Positions 28,175 to 36,361 of a stretch of 44,843 nucleotides of DNA are shown piece by piece. Positions within the stretch are counted from its first letter, which is position 1. Each line of letters opens with the position of its first letter. The position numbers and the translations under genes were made by a program. The notes under the pieces are model-generated. The model worked only from the letters and a program-made list of their open reading frames with translations. It did not search any database and was not told the origin of the DNA. The DNA comes from Richelia sinica FACHB-800 (lineage in GTDB: Bacteria > Cyanobacteriota > Cyanobacteriia > Cyanobacteriales > Nostocaceae): contig NZ_JACJTT010000043.1 of NCBI RefSeq assembly GCF_014698825.1, forward strand, positions 1 to 44,843, in the 5' to 3' direction.

Positions 28175-29278
28175 ATGAATAACACGCTGCAATTATTAAC
28201 CCCTATACAACTCGGTACTTACACCTTACCGAATCGTCTGGTGATGGCTCCTTTAACCCGCTGTCGTGCTGCGGCTGGCAACGTTCCCTACGAACTCCAT
28301 GCCACCTACTATGCACAACGAGCAACCGCTGGACTGATTATTTCCGAAGCAACCCAAGTCTGTCCCCAAGGACAAGGTTATCCCGCTACCCCCGGCATCC
28401 ATTCCGCTGAACAGATTGCTGGCTGGAAAAAAGTTACCCAAGCGGTTCATGACAAAGGTGGTCGCATTTTTCTGCAACTCTGGCACGTTGGGCGCATTTC
28501 CCATCCTGATTTTCAGCCAAATGGTGAATTACCCGTTGCCCCTAGCGCGATCGCCCCAACAGGAGAAGTCGGAACTTACGAAGGGATGAAACCCTACGTC
28601 GCGCCCCGTGCCCTTGAACTAGAAGAAATCCCCAGCCTGATTGACCAATATCGTCAAGGTGCGAAAAATGCCCTCGAAGCAGGCTTTGACGGCGTTGAAG
28701 TACATGGCGCAAATGGTTATCTGATTGATCAATTTTTGCAAGACTGCACCAACTACCGCACCGATGCCTATGGCGGCTCAGTAGAAAATCGATCACGCTT
28801 TTTGATGGAAGTTCTGGAAGCCGTGATTGAAGTCTGGGGTGGCGATCGCGTTGGTTTGCGATTATCTCCTTCCGGCAGTTTTAACGACATGGGTGACTCA
28901 GATCCCAAGACCCTATTCAGCTATGTTGTGCAGGAACTTAACAAATTTAACTTAGCCTACCTGCACCTCATCGAACCCCGTCTCAATGCGAGCCAAGATA
29001 CCCTAGAACATCTCAGTAGCGACCTCACCGCTGGTTTTTTCCGTCCCCTGTTTAACAGCAAAATTATTGCAGCTGGCGGATTAAACCGTGAAATTGGCGA
29101 ACAAATCATCTCCAAGGGCGAAGCTGATCTAATTGCCTATGGTCGCATCTATATTTCTAATCCTGACCTTGTGAAACGTTTTGCCCTGAATGCGTCGTTA
29201 AATCCCTACGATCGCAGTACCTTTTACGGCGGCACAGAACAGGGCTACACTGACTATCCCTTTTTAGAAGAAGCGTAA
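28175..29278 (+). CDS. Old yellow enzyme-type alkene reductase
   Basis: A 367-residue FMN-dependent ene-reductase of the NemA/OYE group that uses NAD(P)H to reduce activated C=C bonds or nitro compounds. Family landmarks are LPNRLVMAPLTRCRA at the N-terminus, QLWHVGRISHP, the substrate-binding pair HGANGY, QDCTNYRTDAYGGSVENRSRF and the FMN phosphate-binding IAAGG...YGRIYISNPDLVKR. It spans the whole TIM barrel and is full length. Codon use differs from its neighbours: CCC, ACC, GCC and CGC are frequent and the gene is visibly more GC-rich, which suggests a different genomic history. It looks metabolic and unrelated to the defence genes. Confidence 0.92.
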   Translation: MNNTLQLLTPIQLGTYTLPNRLVMAPLTRCRAAAGNVPYELHATYYAQRATAGLIISEATQVCPQGQGYPATPGIHSAEQIAGWKKVTQAVHDKGGRIFLQLWHVGRISHPDFQPNGELPVAPSAIAPTGEVGTYEGMKPYVAPRALELEEIPSLIDQYRQGAKNALEAGFDGVEVHGANGYLIDQFLQDCTNYRTDAYGGSVENRSRFLMEVLEAVIEVWGGDRVGLRLSPSGSFNDMGDSDPKTLFSYVVQELNKFNLAYLHLIEPRLNASQDTLEHLSSDLTAGFFRPLFNSKIIAAGGLNREIGEQIISKGEADLIAYGRIYISNPDLVKRFALNASLNPYDRSTFYGGTEQGYTDYPFLEEA

Positions 29279-29290
29279 AGTTATGACCTT

Positions 29291-29336
29291 GGAGTGCCGA
29301 TTTTAAAAGTTGCTCTAGCTTGGTGATTGGCACTCC
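29291..29336 (+). terminator. Hairpin after the reductase gene
   Basis: GGAGTGCC (29291-29298) pairs with GGCACTCC (29329-29336) around a 30-base loop. It lies 12 bases past the reductase stop and also faces the end of the leftward coupling-protein gene. Confidence 0.45.
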
Positions 29337-29449
29337 CAAAAGCTGCCTATCAATATTTTTTGTGATTCAGCGAAGGTGTCGCACCAGGGCAATAGTTTCA
29401 AAATCACGATCATTCTAAAAGCAAACCGTTAGGTCGAGGAATGTCAACC

Positions 29450-31312
29450 TTACAATCCGGGAGTTAGATAAACTCGTGATACAAAATTCTTCAAAACATC
29501 AGTTTCTTGATGATTACTAGACTCCTGTACTGTCGGCACATCTTCCTCTGGTAATGGTAACATCCTTCCTGCTTCCTCAATGCGGTCATACAATGCCTGT
29601 GTCAACATTTTGACATCAGGAATTGTTACCTGACTTTCTAACGCAGTTCTCACTTGTTTATCCCAAAGACTCTCACTTTCTTTAGCTCGTTTTTCATCTG
29701 TTTTCGACACAGGAATAATTAAAGGATAGGGAATAGAAGCTTGTCCCCCTGAACCGTAACCAGGACTGGTAATTACACATTTACCTTGGGGAAACTTGAG
29801 AATTTCATCGGCACTGATAACAGGCATTTTTTGTAAATTCTCACTCCAACTAATGGAACGGCTCATTTGTCCGCCCAAAGAACGCCCTGTGGTACGATTT
29901 TTAATTAATACTTCCTTTTCGCCGTAACGCTTTGAGTAATCTTCCGCCGTTTTGTAGTTACCAGGATTGAATAACACATGGGTACTACAAGCCGATGCGA
30001 TCGCACTCCCCATTTTATCCCCATAAATATCGTAAAGCTGCTCTAGACTTTGAATACCCAAGATAAAACAAGCACCATTAGAACGGTATTCGTTAATCCA
30101 TTGAGGTAGTCTATCCAGCTTAATTGATGGTAATTCATCTAGGGAAATAATCAACGGGTCTTTACGGGGACGGCTTAAATTACCAACAATCATTAAGTGC
30201 ATTGCAGCTGCCAGTAAAGGGCCAACCACACTGCGGCGTTCATCATCCAGCTTGAATACTACCATTTCTCTACCTTCTAGCTGAGTAGGAATATCCGATT
30301 TACCGATGAATGCCCGCAGCAAATCAGCTTGAATAAAAGATGAGAAAGTACCTGCAGCTGTGGTTAAAATCCCGGAGACAGTCTTTTCTGCATCCTTAGC
30401 ACTCAAAAATTGAACGAACGAAGTAGCTACCCATTCATCTAAGCGTTTGGACTGTACTGCATGGTCAAGCCGTTGTACTAATTTTGGCAACCGCAACACC
30501 GCATACAGCATGGCCATATCTGGGTAAGGTGAACCCTTGACTAACTGTAATAATGCTTTTGCTAACAAGTCACCGGCTTTAGCAAAGAATTCGTCACTTT
30601 TACCGCCACTAGCAGCATTGCGGTTGATGACTTGACCAATTTCCCCAGCCATTACCCCATCCCGTGCATCACGCATATAATCAAGGGGATTGATCACACC
30701 GCTAAATGCTTCACCAGGGGCAAATACTCGCACTTTATAGCCATACCTTGCAGCTAAAGGTGCGTGGAGTCGCATTTGGTCGCCTTTTTTGTCGTAAAGT
30801 ATAATCGGAAACCCTTGCTGCATGGCACTTTCTAGCATCCGGTCAATGGTTGAGTAAGTTTTTCCAGAACCAGGCGCACCTATTACCAGTGTTCCCCGTT
30901 CGGCATGAGGAAACCACACTGTAGGTGCTGCACCTAGTATGGTTTGGAGGTTAGCCATTAAACCCCGCCACTTGCCTTTTGCCCAATAACGGGGTGTTCC
31001 AGACCAGAGGGTAACTTTATTGTGTTTGCGTTGTTTGAGTTGCTTGAGTGCGAGGTTAGTAGCTGCTAGTTTTTCGCTGATACCGCAGACTTTGCCAGTG
31101 GTGATTTTACCTTTACCAGTACCACTGATTTGCAGCAGAATTAAGACTACTAACAGTCCACCTATCATTGTCCAACCTTGGGGGTTGTTGTATTGTTGCA
31201 GGAATTTACTGAAATCAATACTGGCTAGTGTTGGTTGGTAAGATGGTAGGTTAATTAGTGCTGTTTGAGTGGTGAGATGGTGGGTTGGTAAGTTTTGCTG
31301 GTCAAGGTTCAT
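29450..31312 (-). CDS. Type IV secretion/conjugation coupling protein (TraG/VirD4-like)
   Basis: Coupling proteins bring the relaxosome to the mating channel and drive DNA transfer with ATP. The 620-residue protein has one membrane helix at about 48-63 (IGGLLVVLILL), Walker A IGAPGSGKTYS (about 144-154), Walker B LIISLDELPSI, and the VirD4-typical ILYDKKGDQMRLHAPLAA and INPLDYMRDA. The usual second N-terminal helix is not evident. The ATG at 31312 is preferred to a TTG 27 bases upstream. No relaxase or VirB4 gene is in the window, so the transfer system is only partly represented. Confidence 0.88.
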   Translation of the reverse strand: MNLDQQNLPTHHLTTQTALINLPSYQPTLASIDFSKFLQQYNNPQGWTMIGGLLVVLILLQISGTGKGKITTGKVCGISEKLAATNLALKQLKQRKHNKVTLWSGTPRYWAKGKWRGLMANLQTILGAAPTVWFPHAERGTLVIGAPGSGKTYSTIDRMLESAMQQGFPIILYDKKGDQMRLHAPLAARYGYKVRVFAPGEAFSGVINPLDYMRDARDGVMAGEIGQVINRNAASGGKSDEFFAKAGDLLAKALLQLVKGSPYPDMAMLYAVLRLPKLVQRLDHAVQSKRLDEWVATSFVQFLSAKDAEKTVSGILTTAAGTFSSFIQADLLRAFIGKSDIPTQLEGREMVVFKLDDERRSVVGPLLAAAMHLMIVGNLSRPRKDPLIISLDELPSIKLDRLPQWINEYRSNGACFILGIQSLEQLYDIYGDKMGSAIASACSTHVLFNPGNYKTAEDYSKRYGEKEVLIKNRTTGRSLGGQMSRSISWSENLQKMPVISADEILKFPQGKCVITSPGYGSGGQASIPYPLIIPVSKTDEKRAKESESLWDKQVRTALESQVTIPDVKMLTQALYDRIEEAGRMLPLPEEDVPTVQESSNHQETDVLKNFVSRVYLTPGL

Positions 31313-31779
31313 GGCGGTTGTGTAGGGGTTTACCAGCAATTTTAGTTACCAAGGTAAAGTTAGGGTATTGACCTTTTGGATATTTTTTGAGAGAGATAGG
31401 GGACAATACATAAGATTAAGTAAAAACACTAGTTTTAGCTTGTTTTTTTTCACAAACCTGAAAATATTCAACCTATTTTTATTCTTGTTTATTTTTTATG
31501 GAAATAAAAATATCAAAGACACATTATACCGCTATACAAAGCTTAAAAACCTTGCCATGAGAGAATTACTTCCATAGGAATTACCTAACACTTCTAACTC
31601 TCGCAAATACTCCGAAATCATGACTTTTGCTAAATATAATTTATCCCCGTCATGAACCAGCTTATGGGGCGGGGTTATTGGCGTTAAAGGCTTTATCTGA
31701 CACAACAAGCTCAGATTGAGATATAATTTTTTAACTTATGTAATCGCACTTCTAGGAAAAACTTTTTGATCTACTAATA
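31313..31779. other. Gene-free stretch between divergent genes
   Basis: This divergent spacer must hold promoters for the coupling protein (leftward) and the WD40 gene (rightward). It is very AT-rich, with T-runs near 31440-31500. A short CCCCG (31645-31649) and CGGGG (31670-31674) inverted pair is visible. A 69-codon frame here has no ribosome binding site and looks random. Confidence 0.5.
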
Positions 31780-32766
31780 ATGCAGCCACAAAATCGCCGT
31801 TTATCTTCTTCCTATATCCATAGTATTAATGGACAAATACCTATTACTTCTATAGCAATTAGTCCTGATAGTCAAACATTAATTAGTGCTAGTAATGATG
31901 GCAATATTCAACTGAGAAATATTGCTACATGGAAACTATTGCGAACGATAGACACTAAATCTAATGGATATAGTCAATCCAGAGGGGTTAGCTGTCTGAT
32001 AATTACTCCTGATGGTAGTAAAATCATCAGTGGGACTGGAGATAACAGTATTAAATTATGGGAATTTGCAACAGGAAAATTACTACATAGCTTTAAAGAT
32101 TCAGATTTATTTACTCCTTTAAAATTTGCTCTTGCTGCTGATGGTCAAACGCTCATTTGTGGTAGTGCTATTTTTTCTGCTGCTGGTGAAGTAGAAACTG
32201 TTAGCTTATGGAATTTAACCACGAGAAAGTTAATCCGTATGCTGAAGTATTCAGATATAGGTGAAGTTAATTCCGGGGCTATTGCTATTAGTCCCGATAG
32301 TGAAACTTTTATTGTTGAATCTGCTATGGGTGAAAATTTATTACTGTTAGATACTGCTAGTGGTAAAATCTTAGGAATCTTTAAAATATCTTCTAATTAT
32401 TCGCGCTCAAGCAGAATTGTCATTAATCCTGATGGTCAAATTTTAGTGCGTGGTAGTGAGCAAAATTTTGTGAATACGCTTCCTTCCAGAATTGAAGTCT
32501 GGCATTTGACAACGGGAAATTTGTTATATACAATTACGCAAGAAAATTCAGATTATGTTACGGCTCTTGCTATTAGTCCAGATGGTAATACTTTATTCAG
32601 TGGAGGGTTGGATAATACCATTAAATCCTGGAATTTACACACTGGAGAATTATTAAATACTTTTACAGGTCATCAAGATAGGATTTCATCAATTGCCATA
32701 AGTCCCAATGGTCAAATTTTGGTTAGTGGTAGTCAAGATTGTACAGTTAAAATTTGGCGAATCTAG
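31780..32766 (+). CDS. WD40-repeat protein
   Basis: A 328-residue protein built of about seven WD40-type blades. The repeating pattern IAISPDSQTLISAS...LRNIATWKLLRTI recurs, for instance SPDGNTLFSGGLDNTIKSW and SPNGQILVSGSQDCTVKIW near the C-terminus. WD40 propellers are protein-interaction platforms and are very common in filamentous cyanobacteria, often fused to kinases or NTPases. Here there is no extra domain and no signal peptide, so it may be a stand-alone propeller or the remnant of a larger protein. The partner is unknown. Confidence 0.85.
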   Translation: MQPQNRRLSSSYIHSINGQIPITSIAISPDSQTLISASNDGNIQLRNIATWKLLRTIDTKSNGYSQSRGVSCLIITPDGSKIISGTGDNSIKLWEFATGKLLHSFKDSDLFTPLKFALAADGQTLICGSAIFSAAGEVETVSLWNLTTRKLIRMLKYSDIGEVNSGAIAISPDSETFIVESAMGENLLLLDTASGKILGIFKISSNYSRSSRIVINPDGQILVRGSEQNFVNTLPSRIEVWHLTTGNLLYTITQENSDYVTALAISPDGNTLFSGGLDNTIKSWNLHTGELLNTFTGHQDRISSIAISPNGQILVSGSQDCTVKIWRI

Positions 32767-32844
32767 CATGATAATTGTCAGTAAAATAGGCTGTATCTGG
32801 TAATTGATAGTTAAGGATTCACTTCGCAAATTCTCTTCATCTCT

Positions 32845-33813
32845 ATGTCTCAGATATTGCTCCCCCAATCGCTTCAGAAAGACCTACCATTCACCGCTCT
32901 TGCACCCATGCAGGATGTAACAAATCTCTGGTTTATGAAGGTCATTGCCCACTACGGTAGTCCCGACTACTTTTTCACAGAGTATTTCCGCGTTAATGAT
33001 ACCTCACGGCTCAATCGTAAAATTCTAGCAGCAATCACCGAAAACGATACCGGTCGCCCCGTTTTTGCTCAAATGATTGGAGAAAGCATTCCCGACCTAG
33101 TAAGAACAGCAAAGGAACTCTGCAAATATAATATCGCGGGAATAGACTTAAACATGGGCTGTCCAGCGCCGAGAATCTATCGCAAAAATGTTGGGGGTGG
33201 ATTGCTGCGAGAACCGGAAAAGGTAGAGCAGATTTTGGGAGAATTGCGTGCTGCTGTGAATGATAAACCTTTAACTGTCAAAATGCGCGTAGGCTTTGAA
33301 AATACAGATAACTTTTATGAAATTCTCGATATAATCAATCGCCACAATATTGATTTGCTGAGTTTGCACGGTCGCACGGTGAAAGATATGTACCACGGGC
33401 AAGTTAAATATGATTTGATTGCGGAAGCGGTGAGACGGGTTGATTGTCCAGTGTTGGCTAATGGCAATATCAACTCGGCGAAAACTGCCCTGGAAGTGCT
33501 TTCTCAAACGGGCGCGGCGGGGGTGATGGTGGGACGTTGGGCGATTGGGAATCCTTGGCTTTTTAATCAAATTCGCCAAGCTTTGCGAGGAGAGGAGATC
33601 ACACTGGTTTCTTTAGTAGAGGTACGCAACTATATTGACCGTTTATGGCAAACTCCCGCAGCGTCAACTATACCAGAGCGATCGCGGGTAGCCTACCTGA
33701 AAATGTTCCTTAACTACATTGCTTTAAATGTTGACACTGAAGGTCATTTTCTCCAACTGATGCGACGAGTGCAAACTGAGGTAGAAATGTTTAATTTGTG
33801 CGATCACTTTTAG
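32845..33813 (+). CDS. dus: tRNA-dihydrouridine synthase
   Basis: An FMN enzyme that reduces specific uridines in tRNA to dihydrouridine. The 322-residue protein has the TIM-barrel Dus signatures: LAPMQDVTN at the N-terminus, GIDLNMGCPAPRIYRKNVGGGLL with the catalytic cysteine, LTVKMRVGF, LSLHGRT and GVMVGRWAIGNPWLF. Full length. It is a housekeeping-type gene, and I cannot tell by eye which Dus subgroup and tRNA position apply. No operon partner is apparent: the WD40 gene ends 78 bases upstream and no gene follows for about 440 bases. Confidence 0.93.
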   Translation: MSQILLPQSLQKDLPFTALAPMQDVTNLWFMKVIAHYGSPDYFFTEYFRVNDTSRLNRKILAAITENDTGRPVFAQMIGESIPDLVRTAKELCKYNIAGIDLNMGCPAPRIYRKNVGGGLLREPEKVEQILGELRAAVNDKPLTVKMRVGFENTDNFYEILDIINRHNIDLLSLHGRTVKDMYHGQVKYDLIAEAVRRVDCPVLANGNINSAKTALEVLSQTGAAGVMVGRWAIGNPWLFNQIRQALRGEEITLVSLVEVRNYIDRLWQTPAASTIPERSRVAYLKMFLNYIALNVDTEGHFLQLMRRVQTEVEMFNLCDHF

Positions 33814-34254
33814 TGATCTGACGAAAACTTTAGCCCTAGCACCTTCTTTGAGCGTGTAATTATGGCAATTATTTAGTTTAACTAGAAATGCAAACTGTTA
33901 AGAGCCGACTATCATTCATTCTTGCACGGAAAGAACCCACAGCCATTATTTTAGTACGAAGTTATAGTAAATGGGTTCGTCTGATTCGATGGAATACCAC
34001 GAATGATAGCTTTGAATAGTGCAAGTCAATGGTAGGGTTGGGGTTGTCAGTGGAGATTACTAAAATTTGTAGTTTAATTTGAACGATATCCATCCAATTC
34101 CGTACTATTAAAATTTTTATTGATTAGAGAAAAGCCAACTCCCCCATGATTTTGCATTAAAGGTTTCATACTAAGGTGAACATGAGCGCCAGTAGCAGCA
34201 AAACCCCTTGAGGCTAACGCCTCAGACATTGGATAATCGTATTGATACAGTCCA
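33814..34254. other. Gene-free stretch with a nested inverted repeat
   Basis: It holds the nested palindromes at 33909-34009 and a short hairpin, TGAGGC (34209-34214) with GCCTCA (34219-34224), about 30 bases before the next start codon. A leftward 68-codon frame (34074-34280) overlaps the next gene's start and is not supported. No promoter is certain. Confidence 0.5.
33909..34009. repeat. Nested inverted repeat, MITE-like
   Basis: The outer arms CTATCATTC (33909-33917) and GAATGATAG (34001-34009) and the inner arms GAACCCA (33933-33939) and TGGGTTC (33972-33978) are both perfect and concentric. They define a 101-bp foldback. It may be a miniature transposable element or an RNA hairpin. Confidence 0.45.
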
Positions 34255-35352
34255 ATGGTTAAATCAAGAACTACAAACAACTCTCATCGCCCTAATCAAT
34301 CTAGCACCAAAACTACCGCTTCTCAACCTAAAACTGCCAAAGCTAAACCAACTGACACGGATGCTTATGACTTTGAAACAGAAGAATTTGAAATAGACCC
34401 TGAACTCTTGGATGATAGCTATAACCAAGTCCGTAAACCGCTGCTTCCCTATGGCATTGTCGTTAACGATAAACCTGCTGGACTTTTGATTCCAGAAGAC
34501 CAGTTAGAAAAAGCTGGTTGGATAGAAATGCCAACAGAAGATGACCTCACAACTGTCACTTTAACTGAAGATGTTACCGGATTATTAATTACTGAAGGTC
34601 GGTTACTCGTTTTAGCTTTTGCACCAGAATATATCCGCTATAAATCAGATGTAGAAGATGTGGGTGGTTCGTTTGTGGGACTTTATGACGACTACAGGAA
34701 TAGTCTGGATAAAAGAACAATGGATGTGTGTTCAGAACACGCAATTATGTTTCTGAATGACAAAAATAACCCATTACATACTACGCCGATTGTAGTCCGA
34801 TTTAAAAATGTGGCTCTTTGGAGTTTTAAATCAGTACGTGAGGAGTTTTATCGTTCCTTAGAGAAAACCTTTGCTGATTATTTCCAAGTGCCATTTAGCG
34901 GTAAAAGTGATAAATGGCGCAGTTTAGGTGTGCTGGAAGTTGAGTTTAAAGCCGTGAAAGAAGGCGAAGGTAAAAATAAACACAACTGTTGCAAAACTGT
35001 AGCTTACACTAAACCCACAGTTGACAACTTTCCCCAACTGTATTTAGGTAAACCCGCAGCTAAAAGTTTAGTTTGGCAGCAACATGATGCGATCGCCGGT
35101 TTTAATGAACCGCAAGCTTTACCTGCTTTACCAGGAGAATCAACAGCTGTAGAGGTGGAAGTGCTACCCCCAAACAAGAATAAAAGCAAAACTCAAACTG
35201 GCCGTAAATCCAAACCTGCAACCAAACCACCTCGAAGGATTCAAGTGATTGAGGATGATGACGACGATTTTCTAGATGAAGACGATGATTTGGAGGCTGA
35301 GTTGGATGATGATTTTGACATGGAAGATGAAGATGCACTCGATGATGACTAG
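34255..35352 (+). CDS. Acidic-tailed plasmid protein (DUF5895-like)
   Basis: A 365-residue protein. The N-terminal ~45 residues are basic and Ser/Thr/Lys-rich. A folded core (about 60-285) includes LPYGIVVNDKPAGLLIPEDQLEKAGW and FKNVALWSFKSVREEFYRSLEK. A basic stretch (NKSKTQTGRKSKPATKPPRR) is followed by a C-terminal tail of about 45 residues that is mostly Asp and Glu. I associate this core with the cyanobacterial family DUF5895, often found on plasmids, but with limited certainty. Acidic tails occur in single-strand DNA-binding proteins, where they recruit partners, so a role in replication or DNA transfer is a guess. A strong terminator follows at 35475. Confidence 0.65.
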   Translation: MVKSRTTNNSHRPNQSSTKTTASQPKTAKAKPTDTDAYDFETEEFEIDPELLDDSYNQVRKPLLPYGIVVNDKPAGLLIPEDQLEKAGWIEMPTEDDLTTVTLTEDVTGLLITEGRLLVLAFAPEYIRYKSDVEDVGGSFVGLYDDYRNSLDKRTMDVCSEHAIMFLNDKNNPLHTTPIVVRFKNVALWSFKSVREEFYRSLEKTFADYFQVPFSGKSDKWRSLGVLEVEFKAVKEGEGKNKHNCCKTVAYTKPTVDNFPQLYLGKPAAKSLVWQQHDAIAGFNEPQALPALPGESTAVEVEVLPPNKNKSKTQTGRKSKPATKPPRRIQVIEDDDDDFLDEDDDLEAELDDDFDMEDEDALDDD

Positions 35353-35474
35353 TATCAGTATCTAGCAAAAATCGAAGATTACAGTCAAAATAAAATTTCA
35401 ATCAAAATCAAGCAGGTTTTATTTTGGACTTGAAGCATCTCGCTGGCTCCTGAATCGTGCTATAAATTACGCTT

Positions 35475-35518
35475 AACTAAAATCTGCCGTAGCCAAAAAC
35501 TATGGCAGGTTTTTAGTT
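35475..35518. terminator. Strong bidirectional terminator
   Basis: AACTAAAA-T-CTGCCGTAG pairs with CTATGGCAG-GT-TTTTAGTT through about 17 pairs, with one G-U pair and a small bulge and a 7-base loop. A/T arms flank a GC core. It separates the convergent acidic-tail gene and the lipoprotein gene. Confidence 0.75.
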
Positions 35519-35593
35519 AGACAAACTAGACGTTAATGATTAAATTATTGTTGATTGATAGATTTTGAATAATCAAAATTATTAATTATTTTC

Positions 35594-36322
35594 CTATCTT
35601 TGGAATTTATTACCATTGCTAAAAAGTTGGCTATCTGCAACTTGATAATGATTGCCATTGAAACAATAGTTAAATTGCCGTAGTTGCTGTTTTTCTGTTT
35701 GCAGTACCTTGAGGCAAGGTAACGGCTGATTGCGCTTATCTCCTACAGCTAATAATTGCTTACCTGGTGGTAAATTGGGGTTTAAATAACTCAAGAATAC
35801 CCGTATAATTGGTTGATTTTGTTTAAACCAGTAACCAGCATATAGACAACCCAAAACACCGCACACCTCTGGATTATTAAAATTGAAAAGTGTGAAGTTT
35901 CCATCTGTTACGGCTACATTCCAAGCTAGTATATTTTTGACAGATGCTTTGGCATTCAACTTTGTGTTTTCGGCAATAACCTGTTCTAAAACAGGAGCAG
36001 GAACAAGATTAACAGCTTTGTTCCAATTCACAGTAGCTGCATTCAAACTACAGCCTACTAAGGTCAAAAGCATAGACAGCAGTACGAAAATACTAAAACC
36101 AATGCGGAACCAATGTACTCCGTAACGTATCCGCATAGAAGGTTCTGGTAATTGATGTGTTGTTGTTAATGATTGAGGATCAGTAATCAAGGTTGAGGAA
36201 GAAGAAATGGTGTTTCTTTCTGTTACTTCATTACCAAAGTGTGTTTCTGAATTTATCTCAATATCAGATATTTCTTTTTTTCCTGAATCAGTAGATAAAG
36301 AGGTTGTAGATAAATTAGTCAT
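35594..36322 (-). CDS. Putative lipoprotein or single-pass membrane protein of a transfer cluster
   Basis: The 242-residue frame has a hydrophilic, Ser/Thr-rich start (1-62), a hydrophobic helix (FSIFVLLSMLLTLVGC) and a ~145-residue C-terminal domain with paired cysteines. Starting at the internal ATG (M63, codon 36134-36136) would give an ideal lipoprotein signal: MRIRYGVHWFRIGF, the helix, and lipobox LVGC. The long form would be a type II membrane protein. The gene lies 40 bases downstream of the lytic transglycosylase on the same strand, so both may belong to a conjugation envelope complex. Family unknown. Confidence 0.65.
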   Translation of the reverse strand: MTNLSTTSLSTDSGKKEISDIEINSETHFGNEVTERNTISSSSTLITDPQSLTTTHQLPEPSMRIRYGVHWFRIGFSIFVLLSMLLTLVGCSLNAATVNWNKAVNLVPAPVLEQVIAENTKLNAKASVKNILAWNVAVTDGNFTLFNFNNPEVCGVLGCLYAGYWFKQNQPIIRVFLSYLNPNLPPGKQLLAVGDKRNQPLPCLKVLQTEKQQLRQFNYCFNGNHYQVADSQLFSNGNKFQR

Positions 36323-36361
36323 TTTCTACCTCTACTTCTCATGATTTTGAGTATGAGTAAT

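Noticed and set aside
31368-31577. 69-codon Phe/Leu-rich frame
   Set aside because: Arises from T-rich intergenic DNA; no start signal.
34074-34280. Leftward 68-codon frame before the acidic-tailed gene
   Set aside because: It overlaps the next gene's start on the other strand, has no ribosome binding site and shows no known domain. A gene remnant cannot be fully excluded.
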